Assembly: GCA_016286555.1 (NCBI GenBank)
Contig: JAEETA010000007.1
Coordinates: forward strand, 40,783 to 104,782
Reading direction: 5' to 3'
Length of the DNA stretch: 64,000 nucleotides
Source of the DNA: Lachnospiraceae bacterium
GTDB taxonomy: Bacteria > Bacillota > Clostridia > Lachnospirales > Lachnospiraceae
Translations under genes and position numbers: made by a program
In this document: piece by piece, positions 9,088-16,932 of the stretch
How the letters are laid out: every line of letters begins with the position of its first letter
Position numbering within the stretch: the stretch's first letter is position 1
The notes under the pieces: generated by a model
Seen by the model: only the letters and a program-made list of their open reading frames with translations
Told to the model about the DNA's origin: nothing
The model's database searches: none

Positions 9088-9856
9088 AGACATCCTCCTT
9101 TCTCTCATACAGTGCCGCCGTCAGACGGAAGGACAGATAATACAGCACCAGAACCAGTATGGGGCTCCCCGTTCCAATGGCCATCAGTTCGAAAGAATGT
9201 CTCTCCGCAGCGTCCATGATGCGGTCAAAATCCAGTCGGGAGATGATATCAAGGTCTCCGAACAGGGCATACCACGTCACAAGAAGCCCCAGAGTCAGGA
9301 AAAATCCCACTTCCACCATGTGCACCTTTTCAGCCCCCAGAAGCAGCAGCAGCGGAAGCTCTATGGCGGCAGCGAAGAGAAGAAACACAAACAGGACAAG
9401 GGACATGTACTCGATCAAATGGATCACGTCCCTGATCCTGTCGGTCTGTACTGCCAGGCCTCCCACGCAGATGCTCCAAACCATGGAAAGGGAGTAGAGT
9501 ACATAGAGCAGGATCCCCATCAGGACATATTTGGAGGCCACATACTCCCGCTTGCTGACAGGGAGAGAAGCCAGGTATCCCCGCCGCCTGCTCTGCTCAT
9601 CGCAGCGCACGCTCTCCATCAGATATTTGGGGAAAAAGCCCGCAACAAGGAACGAAAAGAAGGCAGGAAAATACAGCACGATATAATCCGGAAGAAAGAC
9701 CCGCTCCTCATCTATGGTGACATAACCGGCATTTCCCAGAACAAAATCGCTGAAAATGATACGGGTCAGAAACATCACTGCCGTCAGGACCAGAAGAATG
9801 GCGCAAAATCGCTTGCCTCTGATGGCGACAAAGTCTTTGTACAGGAGTCCTTTCAT
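9077..9856 (-). CDS. ABC-2 type transporter permease, second of a pair
   Basis: 259 residues with about six membrane segments; it begins MKGLLYKDF, a start shared by ABC-2 permeases of the YtrF/YhaP kind. It has the same opening pattern as the next gene (MKGL-x-KD), so the two probably arose by duplication and form a heterodimeric channel with the ATPase encoded upstream. The ATG overlaps the stop of the first permease as ATGA. Substrate is unknown; YtrA-type clusters are commonly induced by cell-wall antibiotics, which makes peptide or lipid export plausible. Confidence 0.82.
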   Translation of the reverse strand: MKGLLYKDFVAIRGKRFCAILLVLTAVMFLTRIIFSDFVLGNAGYVTIDEERVFLPDYIVLYFPAFFSFLVAGFFPKYLMESVRCDEQSRRRGYLASLPVSKREYVASKYVLMGILLYVLYSLSMVWSICVGGLAVQTDRIRDVIHLIEYMSLVLFVFLLFAAAIELPLLLLLGAEKVHMVEVGFFLTLGLLVTWYALFGDLDIISRLDFDRIMDAAERHSFELMAIGTGSPILVLVLYYLSFRLTAALYERKEDVYGS

Positions 9857-10647
9857 CAGATCACACCCCGCTTTCTCCTAAGGATCAGCACAGCGAGCCC
9901 GTAGCTGGCGCAGGTGACAAACAGTGCGCAAAGTACCGGAATGTAGGCTCTGTGCTCCAGCGTCTCCAAAAAGTCCCAGAGCCTCTCAATACTCATCTCT
10001 CCTTCCGTCTCTCCCCTGTCGCTTGCCGCAATGCTCAGTGCGATCTCCTTCCATTTCTCCCACCGGAGCAGAAGGTACAGTGCCACCAGGGTAAGAAGGG
10101 ACAGGACCTGCGCCACCGATTCCTTTCCGTGGCCCAGCAGAATGCAATACAGGATCGCAAAAGCAGAATACATTGCCACAACGGACGCGCCGGAGAAAAT
10201 GATCCCCAAAAGAGCGCCGAAGGTCAGGATATCCGCCAGAGCGCTCATGACACCGGCAACGAGAATATCCGCCAGAATGCCAATCCCCGCCAGGGCAAAA
10301 ATGGTCAGATATCTGGCCAGAAGCCTTTTCGGTGCGGAAAGAGGCAGACTCCCCGCAACCCTGGCAAAAGAAGCCTTTCCGTCCGCCGCAAACACATTTG
10401 TCATATCTCCCACCGCCACCAGCGGGATCAGCAAAAAGAAAATCGGCGGGATGGTGGCCATATAGTCCACTTCCAATGGACTGGCCTGGGCTCCTTCGAT
10501 GATCTTCCCTCCCACCGCCGCCAGGTTTCCGAAGCGGCAGCTCAGGACGTACATGGCCGCCACGGCCATGACACCCACGATACAATACCCGAAGACCATA
10601 AGCTGCTTTTTCAGGCACATGATGTCTTTCAGGATCAAACCTTTCAC
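9856..10647 (-). CDS. ABC-2 type transporter permease, first of a pair
   Basis: 263 residues, GTG start with AGAGGTGA upstream. It has about six hydrophobic segments, including one at 16-36 (MVFGYCIVGVMAVAAMY). The large loop after segment 1 contains MATIPPIFFLLIPLVAVGDM, a pattern seen in ABC-2 permeases. It lies 13 bases downstream of the ATPase gene and overlaps the second permease. Confidence 0.82.
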   Translation of the reverse strand: MKGLILKDIMCLKKQLMVFGYCIVGVMAVAAMYVLSCRFGNLAAVGGKIIEGAQASPLEVDYMATIPPIFFLLIPLVAVGDMTNVFAADGKASFARVAGSLPLSAPKRLLARYLTIFALAGIGILADILVAGVMSALADILTFGALLGIIFSGASVVAMYSAFAILYCILLGHGKESVAQVLSLLTLVALYLLLRWEKWKEIALSIAASDRGETEGEMSIERLWDFLETLEHRAYIPVLCALFVTCASYGLAVLILRRKRGVI

Positions 10648-10660
10648 GAAATCACCTCTT

Positions 10661-11557
10661 TCAGTGTCCTTTGTCTCTTCTGCCGGCGTTCACGTAATAG
10701 ATCATAATCTCCTCCAGCGCCGCAGGCTCCAGTACCATGTCAGGATAGAGCTTCTCCGCTGCTTTCCGGTCGTTCACGCAGACGGTTGCGCCGTAGGTTT
10801 CCTCCTCCACACCCACGATGAGAGAGGTACTCACCTTCGACAGGTCGGCCTTTTTACACTTCAGGAGTCCATGTTTTTCCAGGATCTCGTCCTTGTTTCC
10901 CTTCAGGACGATCCTGCCACCGTCGATAAAGACCACCTCATCCGCGATCTTCTCAAGGTCGGATGTGATGTGGGAGGAAAGCAGGATCGTATGATCCTCC
11001 TCCACCACGAAATCCCGGAAGATCTCGATCATCTCGTTGCGAACGATGGGGTCCAGACCGCTGGTGGGCTCGTCCATCACCAGAAGCTTTGCGTGATGGG
11101 ACAGGGCCACGGCGATCTGCAGCTTCATCCGCATGCCGCGGGAAAAATTGCCGCAGGCCTTACGGGAGGGCAGGGAAAAGCGCTTCAGATAGTCAAAATA
11201 TGCCGCTTCGTCCCAATTTTTGTAGATGTTTTTCATCATCAGGTTGATGTCCTTCCCCGTCATGAAATCGTGGAAGCCCATCTCGTCAAAGACCACGCCC
11301 ACATCCTCCCGGAGGTAAGCCTTGTCTCCGCCCACGTTCTCGCCGAAGAGCCTCACCTCTCCGCTGTCCCGGGCGATGATATCCAGGATGAGGTTGATCG
11401 TGGTAGTCTTACCGGCGCCGTTCTGACCGATGAAGCCGCACACGGATCCCTCCGGCACGGAGAAACTCACCCGGTCCAGCTTGAAGTCGCCGTAATCCTT
11501 CACCACGTCCTGAAGCTCGATCACGTTTTTTGTCTCGTCACTTTCCGTCTTTCCCAT
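10661..11557 (-). CDS. ABC transporter ATP-binding protein
   Basis: 298 residues. Walker A is GQNGAGKTT, the signature is FSRGMRMKLQIA (a variant of LSGGQ), Walker B is LLVMDEPTSGLDP and the H-loop is SSH. The C-terminal tail of about 75 residues beyond the nucleotide-binding domain is usual for ABC-2 exporters. It is preceded by the GntR regulator and followed by two permeases, giving a complete exporter. It resembles YtrB-type ATPases by organisation, but the substrate is not known. Confidence 0.9.
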   Translation of the reverse strand: MGKTESDETKNVIELQDVVKDYGDFKLDRVSFSVPEGSVCGFIGQNGAGKTTTINLILDIIARDSGEVRLFGENVGGDKAYLREDVGVVFDEMGFHDFMTGKDINLMMKNIYKNWDEAAYFDYLKRFSLPSRKACGNFSRGMRMKLQIAVALSHHAKLLVMDEPTSGLDPIVRNEMIEIFRDFVVEEDHTILLSSHITSDLEKIADEVVFIDGGRIVLKGNKDEILEKHGLLKCKKADLSKVSTSLIVGVEEETYGATVCVNDRKAAEKLYPDMVLEPAALEEIMIYYVNAGRRDKGH

Positions 11558-11623
11558 TTTTTTGTCCTCTCAGCCCGGTCTTTCAGGCCTTCTCTCCACG
11601 CGAAGCGCATTCCGAATGCAGCA

Positions 11624-12013
11624 TCAGCGATTTCCTTCCGCCTTCTCCTCGTAGATCAGGCGCAGCATCTCCTCCATCTCCTCCCGGGAAATCTTCCCCA
11701 GGAGCGCTTTATCCACCGCCTTGTCCAGGTATTCCTCAATGGCGTAGCGCATATTTTCCTTCAGCAGTTCGCTGTTGATGCCCTTCACGAAGCTGCCTTT
11801 TCCCACAACGGATTCGGTGTAGCCGTCCCGCTCCAGGTCTTCGTACGCTCTCTTGGTGGTGATGATGCTGATCTTCAGATCCTTCGCCAGGACCCGCATG
11901 GAGGGAAGGGCGTCCCCTTCGCTCAGCTCTCCCGACATGATCTGCTGCTTGATCTGCTCCTCGATCTGCTCGTAAATGGGCACTCCCGAGGAATTGTTGA
12001 TAATGATATCCAT
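11624..12013 (-). CDS. GntR family (YtrA subfamily) transcriptional regulator
   Basis: 129 residues. The N-terminal winged helix reads PIYEQIEEQIKQQIMSGEL, then LPSMRVLAKDLKISIITTKRAYEDLE and the wing GKGSFV. Only about 50 residues follow, too short for a FadR or HutC ligand domain, which is the mark of the YtrA subfamily. These regulators repress the ABC operon they head and are released by an effector, often an antibiotic. An inverted repeat over its own promoter fits autoregulation. A ribosome site AAAGGA supports the start. Confidence 0.9.
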   Translation of the reverse strand: MDIIINNSSGVPIYEQIEEQIKQQIMSGELSEGDALPSMRVLAKDLKISIITTKRAYEDLERDGYTESVVGKGSFVKGINSELLKENMRYAIEEYLDKAVDKALLGKISREEMEEMLRLIYEEKAEGNR

Positions 12014-12072
12014 GGATTTTTCCTTTACCGCGCGTTTGGGCGGAGGATGGCCTGTCCTCCACCATGCTTATT

Positions 12073-12093
12073 GTGTATATCCAATATATACAC
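12073..12093. promoter_or_regulatory. Probable GntR operator (inverted repeat)
   Basis: Half-sites GTGTATAT (12073-12080) and ATATACAC (12086-12093) form a perfect 8-bp inverted repeat around CCAAT. It covers the -10 region of the gntR promoter, so binding there would block transcription. GTGTA/TACAC half-sites resemble those known for YtrA-type repressors. Confidence 0.7.
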
Positions 12094-12112
12094 TTTGGAA
12101 ACCATATGTCAA
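12083..12112 (-). promoter_or_regulatory. Sigma-A promoter of the gntR-ABC operon
   Basis: On the minus strand a perfect TTGACA (12112-12107) is followed by TATATA (12090-12085, spacer 16) or TATATT (12088-12083, spacer 18). The operator overlaps the -10. Confidence 0.75.
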
Positions 12113-12130
12113 CACCATTTTTATAAATCA

Positions 12131-12167
12131 CCAAAACAAGAGCCGGAGAGGAAACCTCTCCGGCTCT
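12131..12167 (-). terminator. Strong hairpin terminator after the CbrC-like gene
   Basis: A perfect 13-bp stem AGAGCCGGAGAGG/CCTCTCCGGCTCT with loop AAA (12139-12167) is followed on the minus strand by TGTTTTGG. It separates the CbrC-like gene from the gntR operon promoter. Confidence 0.8.
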
Positions 12168-12179
12168 GAATACTGATAT

Positions 12180-13034
12180 TCATTCATGGATCTCTGAAAA
12201 CCCGCACAGCAGCTCCCCGCACTCCTTGCAGCGAAAGAGATGGCAGATCAGCTCCCCTCTGTCGAAGCGCCCCAAGGTGGCCCCGGGATCCGTCTCCCCG
12301 TAGGCATTTAACAGCCAGTTCCAGTTCTTCTCCAGCTCCTCCATCACATCCGGCGTCAGATCCTCCGGCTCCAGATTCCCCAGGTAGACGGCGGGGGCAT
12401 CGCAGTGATTCGCCCAGAAGGAAGTGTCCCTGCCGTTAATGTAGAAGGGCAGATTTCCTCTGAACACGCCGTTTTTCCCGTCAAAGATCCGGTATTCCTT
12501 TCCCAGATTTCGGAACAGGTCCTCCTGATTCTCCACCACGCATTTCGGGCAGATCTTCCTGGTTTTCTCCGCGAAGATTGCCTCGGGATCCTCGTAAGTA
12601 TCGCTGTAGTACAGATCCGTCTTTTTTCCGCAGATCTCGCACTCCGCTTCCGCCACCGTCAGGGTGCCGTCGGCGATGGGAAAAGGATGATAGGGGAAGG
12701 AATAGTCGTGGATCCGCAGGACTTCCGCCGCCACCTTGTCCACATTTTCCTTCACCACCCGGGCCTCATACTCGCTCTTTTTGTCCGGCTCACTGATGAG
12801 GACCTTTTCCATCTGCACCAGCTTCTCCCGGATATGAGGGTTGATGTAATCGCACAGCACGATCTGGTGCTTGTTCCGCACCAGCACCGCATGCTCACCG
12901 CCGCCGTAATGCAGCTCCCCCACCAGGGCTTTTCCCTTAAAGTACCCGGGGATCACCAGCATAAAGGCGGAATGATCCTCCGTAGCGAGGATATTGTAAT
13001 TGCTCAGGGGTTCGATCTCTCTGGGATCCCACAT
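12180..13034 (-). CDS. CbrC-like (UPF0167) zinc-binding protein with N-terminal extension
   Basis: 284 residues. From about residue 110 it follows the layout of the CbrC/UPF0167 family: FPYHPFPIADG, a first Cys pair CEICGKK, KICPKC, then a middle part with FWANHCDAPAVYLG and a terminal Cys pair FRCKECGELL. Three CxxC pairs suggest bound zinc. The first 110 residues are not part of the usual family and I do not recognise them. CbrC in E. coli is linked to colicin tolerance, but the biochemical role is unknown. It is soluble with no signal peptide. A good ribosome site (AGGAGG, spacing 8) fixes the start. It is the last gene of the run that starts with the small gene at 15911. Confidence 0.65.
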   Translation of the reverse strand: MWDPREIEPLSNYNILATEDHSAFMLVIPGYFKGKALVGELHYGGGEHAVLVRNKHQIVLCDYINPHIREKLVQMEKVLISEPDKKSEYEARVVKENVDKVAAEVLRIHDYSFPYHPFPIADGTLTVAEAECEICGKKTDLYYSDTYEDPEAIFAEKTRKICPKCVVENQEDLFRNLGKEYRIFDGKNGVFRGNLPFYINGRDTSFWANHCDAPAVYLGNLEPEDLTPDVMEELEKNWNWLLNAYGETDPGATLGRFDRGELICHLFRCKECGELLCGFSEIHE

Positions 13035-13071
13035 GGAATGTTCCTCCTGTTTGTTATGACAGTCCTGTCAT

Positions 13072-13866
13072 CTATGCAGTCTCTTCCGTCTCCACATAAC
13101 CGTAGCGGTTCCGAAGCATGTCAAAGGTCACTTCGTCCACGATCCGTTTTACGGTCTCAAAGCCGCAGAAATACCGACTCCTGCGCTCGTAAGCAATGAT
13201 CTCGGAAAGGTGTTCCCTGACACCTTCTCCCAGATCGAGACCCATGTCGGAAAAACAGCGAACGCCGTACTCCGTATACTCTTCGAGGGAGAAGGGCTGG
13301 CAACAGAGATCGTCCACATTCAGGAACCATCCGATGGTATTTTTCATTCGCTCGACATTTACCGCATCCATGGCGGGGACCCGGAAGATCAGGAACTGAT
13401 CCTTGACGGTCTCCCGGAGTCTGGCAAACACTGCCCGCATTTCCGGCCCTTCGATGCGGTCCATCCACTTGGTGATATCGATACAGAGCACTCTGGGGTA
13501 AGAGGGTGCCGTCAGGATCCCGTCGTTATCCAGCACGTGAAGCAGCAGATCCCGGTCCGAGGTGAGCTGCGGCCCCTCGGCCTCCACGATATCGGGGATC
13601 CGCAGGGAATAATACCCGATGGGCAGCTCGCCTGGGCGAAAGCATATGTTCCAGAGATCCCGCAGAGTCTTCACCCAGGTCTTGTATCCGTCTCCGTCAG
13701 CGATGGAAAGGAGCACTGCACGCTTTCTGAGGGAAAAATACTCATTGGTGTAGAGTGCGGAAAAAGTATCCCGGTAATCGGCCACGTAAGCCTTTAATTC
13801 CTCGGCCCCCAGCAGCTTTTCCGTTTTTTCTTTTAGTTCCTCATAGTTCAGCTCGACATCTTCCAT
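13072..13866 (-). CDS. Uncharacterised paralogue of the N-terminal half of the neighbouring AAA+ protein
   Basis: 264 residues with the start at MEDVELN (GAGG seven bases upstream). It has no Walker A or B motif. It aligns by eye with the non-catalytic N-terminal part of the AAA+ protein next door: LLSIADGDGYKTWVKTLRDL against LFSISGGDGFSRYISTLRQV, then SLEEYTEYGVRCFSDMG against TTEQYAQFAVQLLSRTG, and FCGFETVKRI against FYGFRSVEML. The second half resembles the last part of an AAA+ module and lid of the CbxX kind without the nucleotide pocket. It may be an inactive partner subunit or adaptor. Function is not known; the relation to the neighbour is the solid part. Confidence 0.7.
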   Translation of the reverse strand: MEDVELNYEELKEKTEKLLGAEELKAYVADYRDTFSALYTNEYFSLRKRAVLLSIADGDGYKTWVKTLRDLWNICFRPGELPIGYYSLRIPDIVEAEGPQLTSDRDLLLHVLDNDGILTAPSYPRVLCIDITKWMDRIEGPEMRAVFARLRETVKDQFLIFRVPAMDAVNVERMKNTIGWFLNVDDLCCQPFSLEEYTEYGVRCFSDMGLDLGEGVREHLSEIIAYERRSRYFCGFETVKRIVDEVTFDMLRNRYGYVETEETA

Positions 13867-13901
13867 TTTCTTTTCCTCTTGCATGAAAGGTGATCAGACC
13901 A

Positions 13902-15908
13902 TCAGACGAATCCCAGCCTGGTCTTCTTTTGCAGCAGTTCCTTGAATTCCTCCGCAGACTCCGCCTTCCGGAAATCGTCCGCCGTCAGGGTGATGAGGGA
14001 TGCATCCAGTGGTCTGCCGCCCAGCTGAGCCTGTACCCGGAGGGCAGCCTTGGCTGCGGTGCGCTCATAGAGATTCCGCACAAAGCGGGCGTTGGAGAAG
14101 GACTCGCTTTCCAGCACCTCCTGCGACAGCGCCATGAAATATTCCTTCGCCGCATCTGCCAGGTCGTCTTTGACCTGATAGGTCTTTGTCGCCATGCTCA
14201 TGAAGATCCGGTAGAGCTCGTCTCTGGTAAAGTTTCGGAACTTGATCTCGTGAGGGATCCTGCTCTTTAAGCCGGGATTGGCCTCCAGCATTTCCTTCAT
14301 GCGGTCGGAGTAGCCGGAGAAGATCACGATGAAATCCTGCCGGTGGTTTTCCATCTGGGTCAGCAGAGTATCCAGAGCCTCCTTGCCGAAATCCCGCTCG
14401 TCATTGTTGCGGTACAGGGTGTAGGCCTCGTCGATGAAAAGCACGGAACCGTAGGCATCCCTGCAGATGGCATTGGTGATGGGCGCCGTCTCGCCGATGT
14501 ATTTTCCCACGAATTCCCTGCCGGAGCGCTCGAAGAACTGCCCCTTGGAAAGGACGTTCCGCTCCTTCAGCACCTTCCCCAGGAGTCTGGCCACGGTAGT
14601 CTTGCCGGTGCCGGGATTTCCCGTAAAGAGCATGTGCATGCAGGGTTTCTGATCGGCGGGCATTCTCGAGGAAACCTCCAATTGCGCCAGGATCTCGTCC
14701 ACACGCTCCCGGATCTCGTCGATGCCGATCATTTCGTCCAGCCCCTCCAGGCCGCCCTGGTCCTGTCTGCAGCGAGCCAGCATGGGTGCCAGGTCTTCCT
14801 CCCGGATGGTTTTTCTGTCTTTTAAGTCGAACCCGACCTCCTGCGACATAGCTCTCCTCCTTATCTCCGTCCGCTGCTTCTGCACCAGGATATCCTCCGT
14901 CAGCATTTCCACGGAGCGGAAGCCGTAAAAGTGTTTCTGATTGCGTTTCTGGATGATCAGCTCTTCCAGCTCATCCCGGGCCCCGTCTTCCACCTGATAT
15001 CCTGTACGGGAAAGAAGCTGCACCGCAAACTGCGCGTATTGCTCGGTGGTAAAGGGCGGTACATCGATGACGATGAGAGGATAGACCTCCCGGATGGCCC
15101 GCAGGACCCGCTCCTTCTCCGCGCCTTCCATGTAGGGGATCTTAAACACGGGCAGAACCTCACTGCCGTTTTCCCGCATTTCCGTCATGAACTCATGGAA
15201 CCTGGCCGTACCCGCATCCACCGTCTTGAAGGTCAGGTCAAAGGCCACCATCTGTCCCTTCATCTGACTCTCTCCGATGATGGAAGTCATTTCCTCATAG
15301 GGACGATCCTTTTTCACCTCCCGGATTTTGGACGTCCTCCCCTGGATATCCCGGACATCGCAAAGGTAAAGCACCTGCCGCAAAGTGGAGATGTAGCGGG
15401 AAAACCCGTCTCCTCCCGAGATGGAGAAAAGAATGGCGCAGCGGGAGAAGAATTCCTGCTGACACTCCGCTCCGGGCGAGGTGGAAATGGCGACAATGTC
15501 GGCACAGAGCTTTTTAAAATCCTCCATGCCCACCAGGGTGTCCAGATTCGTCATGGTAAAAATGCTCCGGATTTTCTCCGGGCCACCCCCTTCGTCGTCC
15601 TCTTCCGCATCCTCGGGATCTTCTCCCCCGGTACTCGTAATATCCGCAACGGAATAAAAGGACTCTTCCGAAAGGTCCAGCGCCTTCCAAAGCTCCTCCG
15701 CGATGGTATTCAGGCAATGCTCTCTGGTGTTCAATACGCTGAATTCCAGGGACCGGCACGCCTCCTTGTGCTCGTCAAAGAGGTCCTGACGAAAGATCTT
15801 CCGGTAATGGTCCAGCACATAATCATCGATCTGTTTTTCTCCGATCTTCCGTCTGTCCTGAGGACCGAAGAAAAACATCATCTTAAAGACAGTCACTTTA
15901 TCATTCAT
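13902..15908 (-). CDS. AAA+ ATPase of the CbxX/CfxQ (SpoVK-like) type
   Basis: 668 residues. The C-terminal module is a classic CbxX/CfxQ AAA+ domain: Walker A in FTGNPGTGKTTVARLLGKVL at about residue 430, Walker B VLFIDEAYTL at about 490, sensor region IVIFSGYSDRM, arginine-finger region NPGLKSRIPHEI and the lid with FSNARFVRNLYE. The N-terminal 350 residues hold a degenerate AAA-like region without Walker motifs, repeated in the paralogue downstream. Relatives remodel protein complexes (Rubisco activase CbbX, EccA of ESX secretion). No Rubisco or WXG100 gene is nearby, so the client is unknown; the gene sits beside a TerY-P-like cluster. Acts in the cytoplasm. Confidence 0.88.
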   Translation of the reverse strand: MNDKVTVFKMMFFFGPQDRRKIGEKQIDDYVLDHYRKIFRQDLFDEHKEACRSLEFSVLNTREHCLNTIAEELWKALDLSEESFYSVADITSTGGEDPEDAEEDDEGGGPEKIRSIFTMTNLDTLVGMEDFKKLCADIVAISTSPGAECQQEFFSRCAILFSISGGDGFSRYISTLRQVLYLCDVRDIQGRTSKIREVKKDRPYEEMTSIIGESQMKGQMVAFDLTFKTVDAGTARFHEFMTEMRENGSEVLPVFKIPYMEGAEKERVLRAIREVYPLIVIDVPPFTTEQYAQFAVQLLSRTGYQVEDGARDELEELIIQKRNQKHFYGFRSVEMLTEDILVQKQRTEIRRRAMSQEVGFDLKDRKTIREEDLAPMLARCRQDQGGLEGLDEMIGIDEIRERVDEILAQLEVSSRMPADQKPCMHMLFTGNPGTGKTTVARLLGKVLKERNVLSKGQFFERSGREFVGKYIGETAPITNAICRDAYGSVLFIDEAYTLYRNNDERDFGKEALDTLLTQMENHRQDFIVIFSGYSDRMKEMLEANPGLKSRIPHEIKFRNFTRDELYRIFMSMATKTYQVKDDLADAAKEYFMALSQEVLESESFSNARFVRNLYERTAAKAALRVQAQLGGRPLDASLITLTADDFRKAESAEEFKELLQKKTRLGFV

Positions 15909-15910
15909 GC

Positions 15911-16168
15911 TTAGGATTCCTTCACGATAACGCCCTTTGTCTTCAGCTCCTCCACGGCATCGTATCCGCCGGCTGCCAGGATCCGTCCCCTTTCATCCAC
16001 CTCCACGGCGGTGCGGACATGGTCGGAATTCATGCTCCATATGTGTTCTTCCACGAAAAAGCCGCCTCCCGTGCGGGGTTTTTGCTCAAAGGAAGTATCC
16101 TCCATCCATTCCGTCCGGTGGATGATCTCCATCAGTTCCTCTGCAGTGATCGTTTTCTGTTCGCTCAT
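15911..16168 (-). CDS. Small hypothetical protein
   Basis: 85 residues starting MSEQKTITAEEL, with GGGAGGCGG as ribosome site; a longer open frame to 16408 runs into the divergent promoter and is rejected. It has an acidic N-terminus, a central GGGFFVEEHIWSM stretch and no membrane segment or Cys pair. It lies two bases upstream of the AAA+ gene and is probably its co-translated partner. I do not recognise a family. Confidence 0.6.
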   Translation of the reverse strand: MSEQKTITAEELMEIIHRTEWMEDTSFEQKPRTGGGFFVEEHIWSMNSDHVRTAVEVDERGRILAAGGYDAVEELKTKGVIVKES

Positions 16169-16208
16169 GTATCCGCCTCCCTTCAAAACGGGGCGTTCCC
16201 CCAAAGAT

Positions 16209-16214
16209 ATTATA
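16209..16214 (-). promoter_or_regulatory. -10 box of the small-ORF/AAA+ operon
   Basis: A perfect TATAAT on the minus strand lies 41 bases upstream of the small gene. No good -35 is visible (best are CCCATT or TTACCC), so it may need an activator. Confidence 0.5.
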
Positions 16215-16285
16215 TCACCCGGAAGGGCGTAATGGGTAATTCGACGGAGTTTCCCGATTTTTTTCCTGTTTTTTGTGCGTTTTCT

Positions 16286-16314
16286 TTGCCAGAACAGGGT
16301 TCCTTGTGTAAAAT
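16286..16314 (+). promoter_or_regulatory. Sigma-A promoter of the TerB-like gene
   Basis: TTGCCA (16286-16291), a 17-base spacer and TAAAAT (16309-16314) precede the gene by 53 bases. It diverges from the promoter of the AAA+ operon. Confidence 0.7.
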
Positions 16315-16367
16315 GGGTATATAACAAAAAACGGCTCCCGCAAGGGGCGCCCACAAGGAGGATTTCT

Positions 16368-16811
16368 ATGTCTGTTTTTGATGATACCTTACAGAGAATC
16401 GTTAACATGGACGACAGGGAGAAAATGGCTCTGGCCGCTTCCAGCTTCCGGGATGTCTATCCTGCAATGTGCCGTTTCGATGACGAGCCCGACGCAGACG
16501 GACATTACATCTTCACCATCATCCTTGCCGGCGTTCTGGCTGCAGACGGCAAGTTCAATGATTATGAGCTGGGCATGGCTGCCGGCATCCTGAAGGCCGT
16601 AGGATATGATTTCTCCTCTGACGAGCTTGCCAATATCCTGGCAAAGATCCTGAAGGGCCTGGATGTTTACAAGATCATCGGCAACTTCAACAATACGCTT
16701 GATGAGGATGAGAACGTTGCATTCGTCACCCTGGTGGCTACCATCTGCTCCATCGATGACAGGATCAGCAAGGAAGAGGTGGCTCTGATCCGCGATCTGC
16801 TGGAGGGCTGA
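16368..16811 (+). CDS. TerB-like protein
   Basis: 147 residues, AAGGAGG seven bases before the ATG; upstream in-frame ATGs are ignored because they overlap the promoter. All-helical and acidic, with two related metal-binding-like loops typical of TerB/DjlA-type domains: LAADGKFNDYELGMA at about 60-75 and ICSIDDRISKEEVALI near the end. TerB proteins are membrane-associated, calcium- or metal-responsive partners in Ter stress systems. No terC, terD or terZ is seen here, so tellurite resistance should not be claimed. The gene stands alone between the AAA+ operon and the peptidase/kinase cluster. Confidence 0.75.
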   Translation: MSVFDDTLQRIVNMDDREKMALAASSFRDVYPAMCRFDDEPDADGHYIFTIILAGVLAADGKFNDYELGMAAGILKAVGYDFSSDELANILAKILKGLDVYKIIGNFNNTLDEDENVAFVTLVATICSIDDRISKEEVALIRDLLEG

Positions 16812-16843
16812 TCCGGCCGCTGACTGTTTTCCTGATATATTCG

Positions 16844-16880
16844 AAGAACCGGAAGAGCATTGCTCTCCCGGTTCTTTTTG
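16844..16880 (+). terminator. Rho-independent terminator after the TerB-like gene
   Basis: Arms AAGAACCGGAAGAGC and GCTCTCCCGGTTCTT with loop ATT (one mismatch) are followed by TTT. It could also serve the convergent peptidase gene. Confidence 0.85.
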
Positions 16881-16932
16881 GTTGTATCAGTTTGGCAATC
16901 GGCTGCCGTGCTTGCACGGCGTCACCGGTTTT

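Noticed and set aside
16368..16811. Tellurite resistance operon
   Set aside because: Only a TerB-like gene and TerY-like VWA are visible; TerC, TerD, TerZ and TerA are missing, so the function cannot be named.
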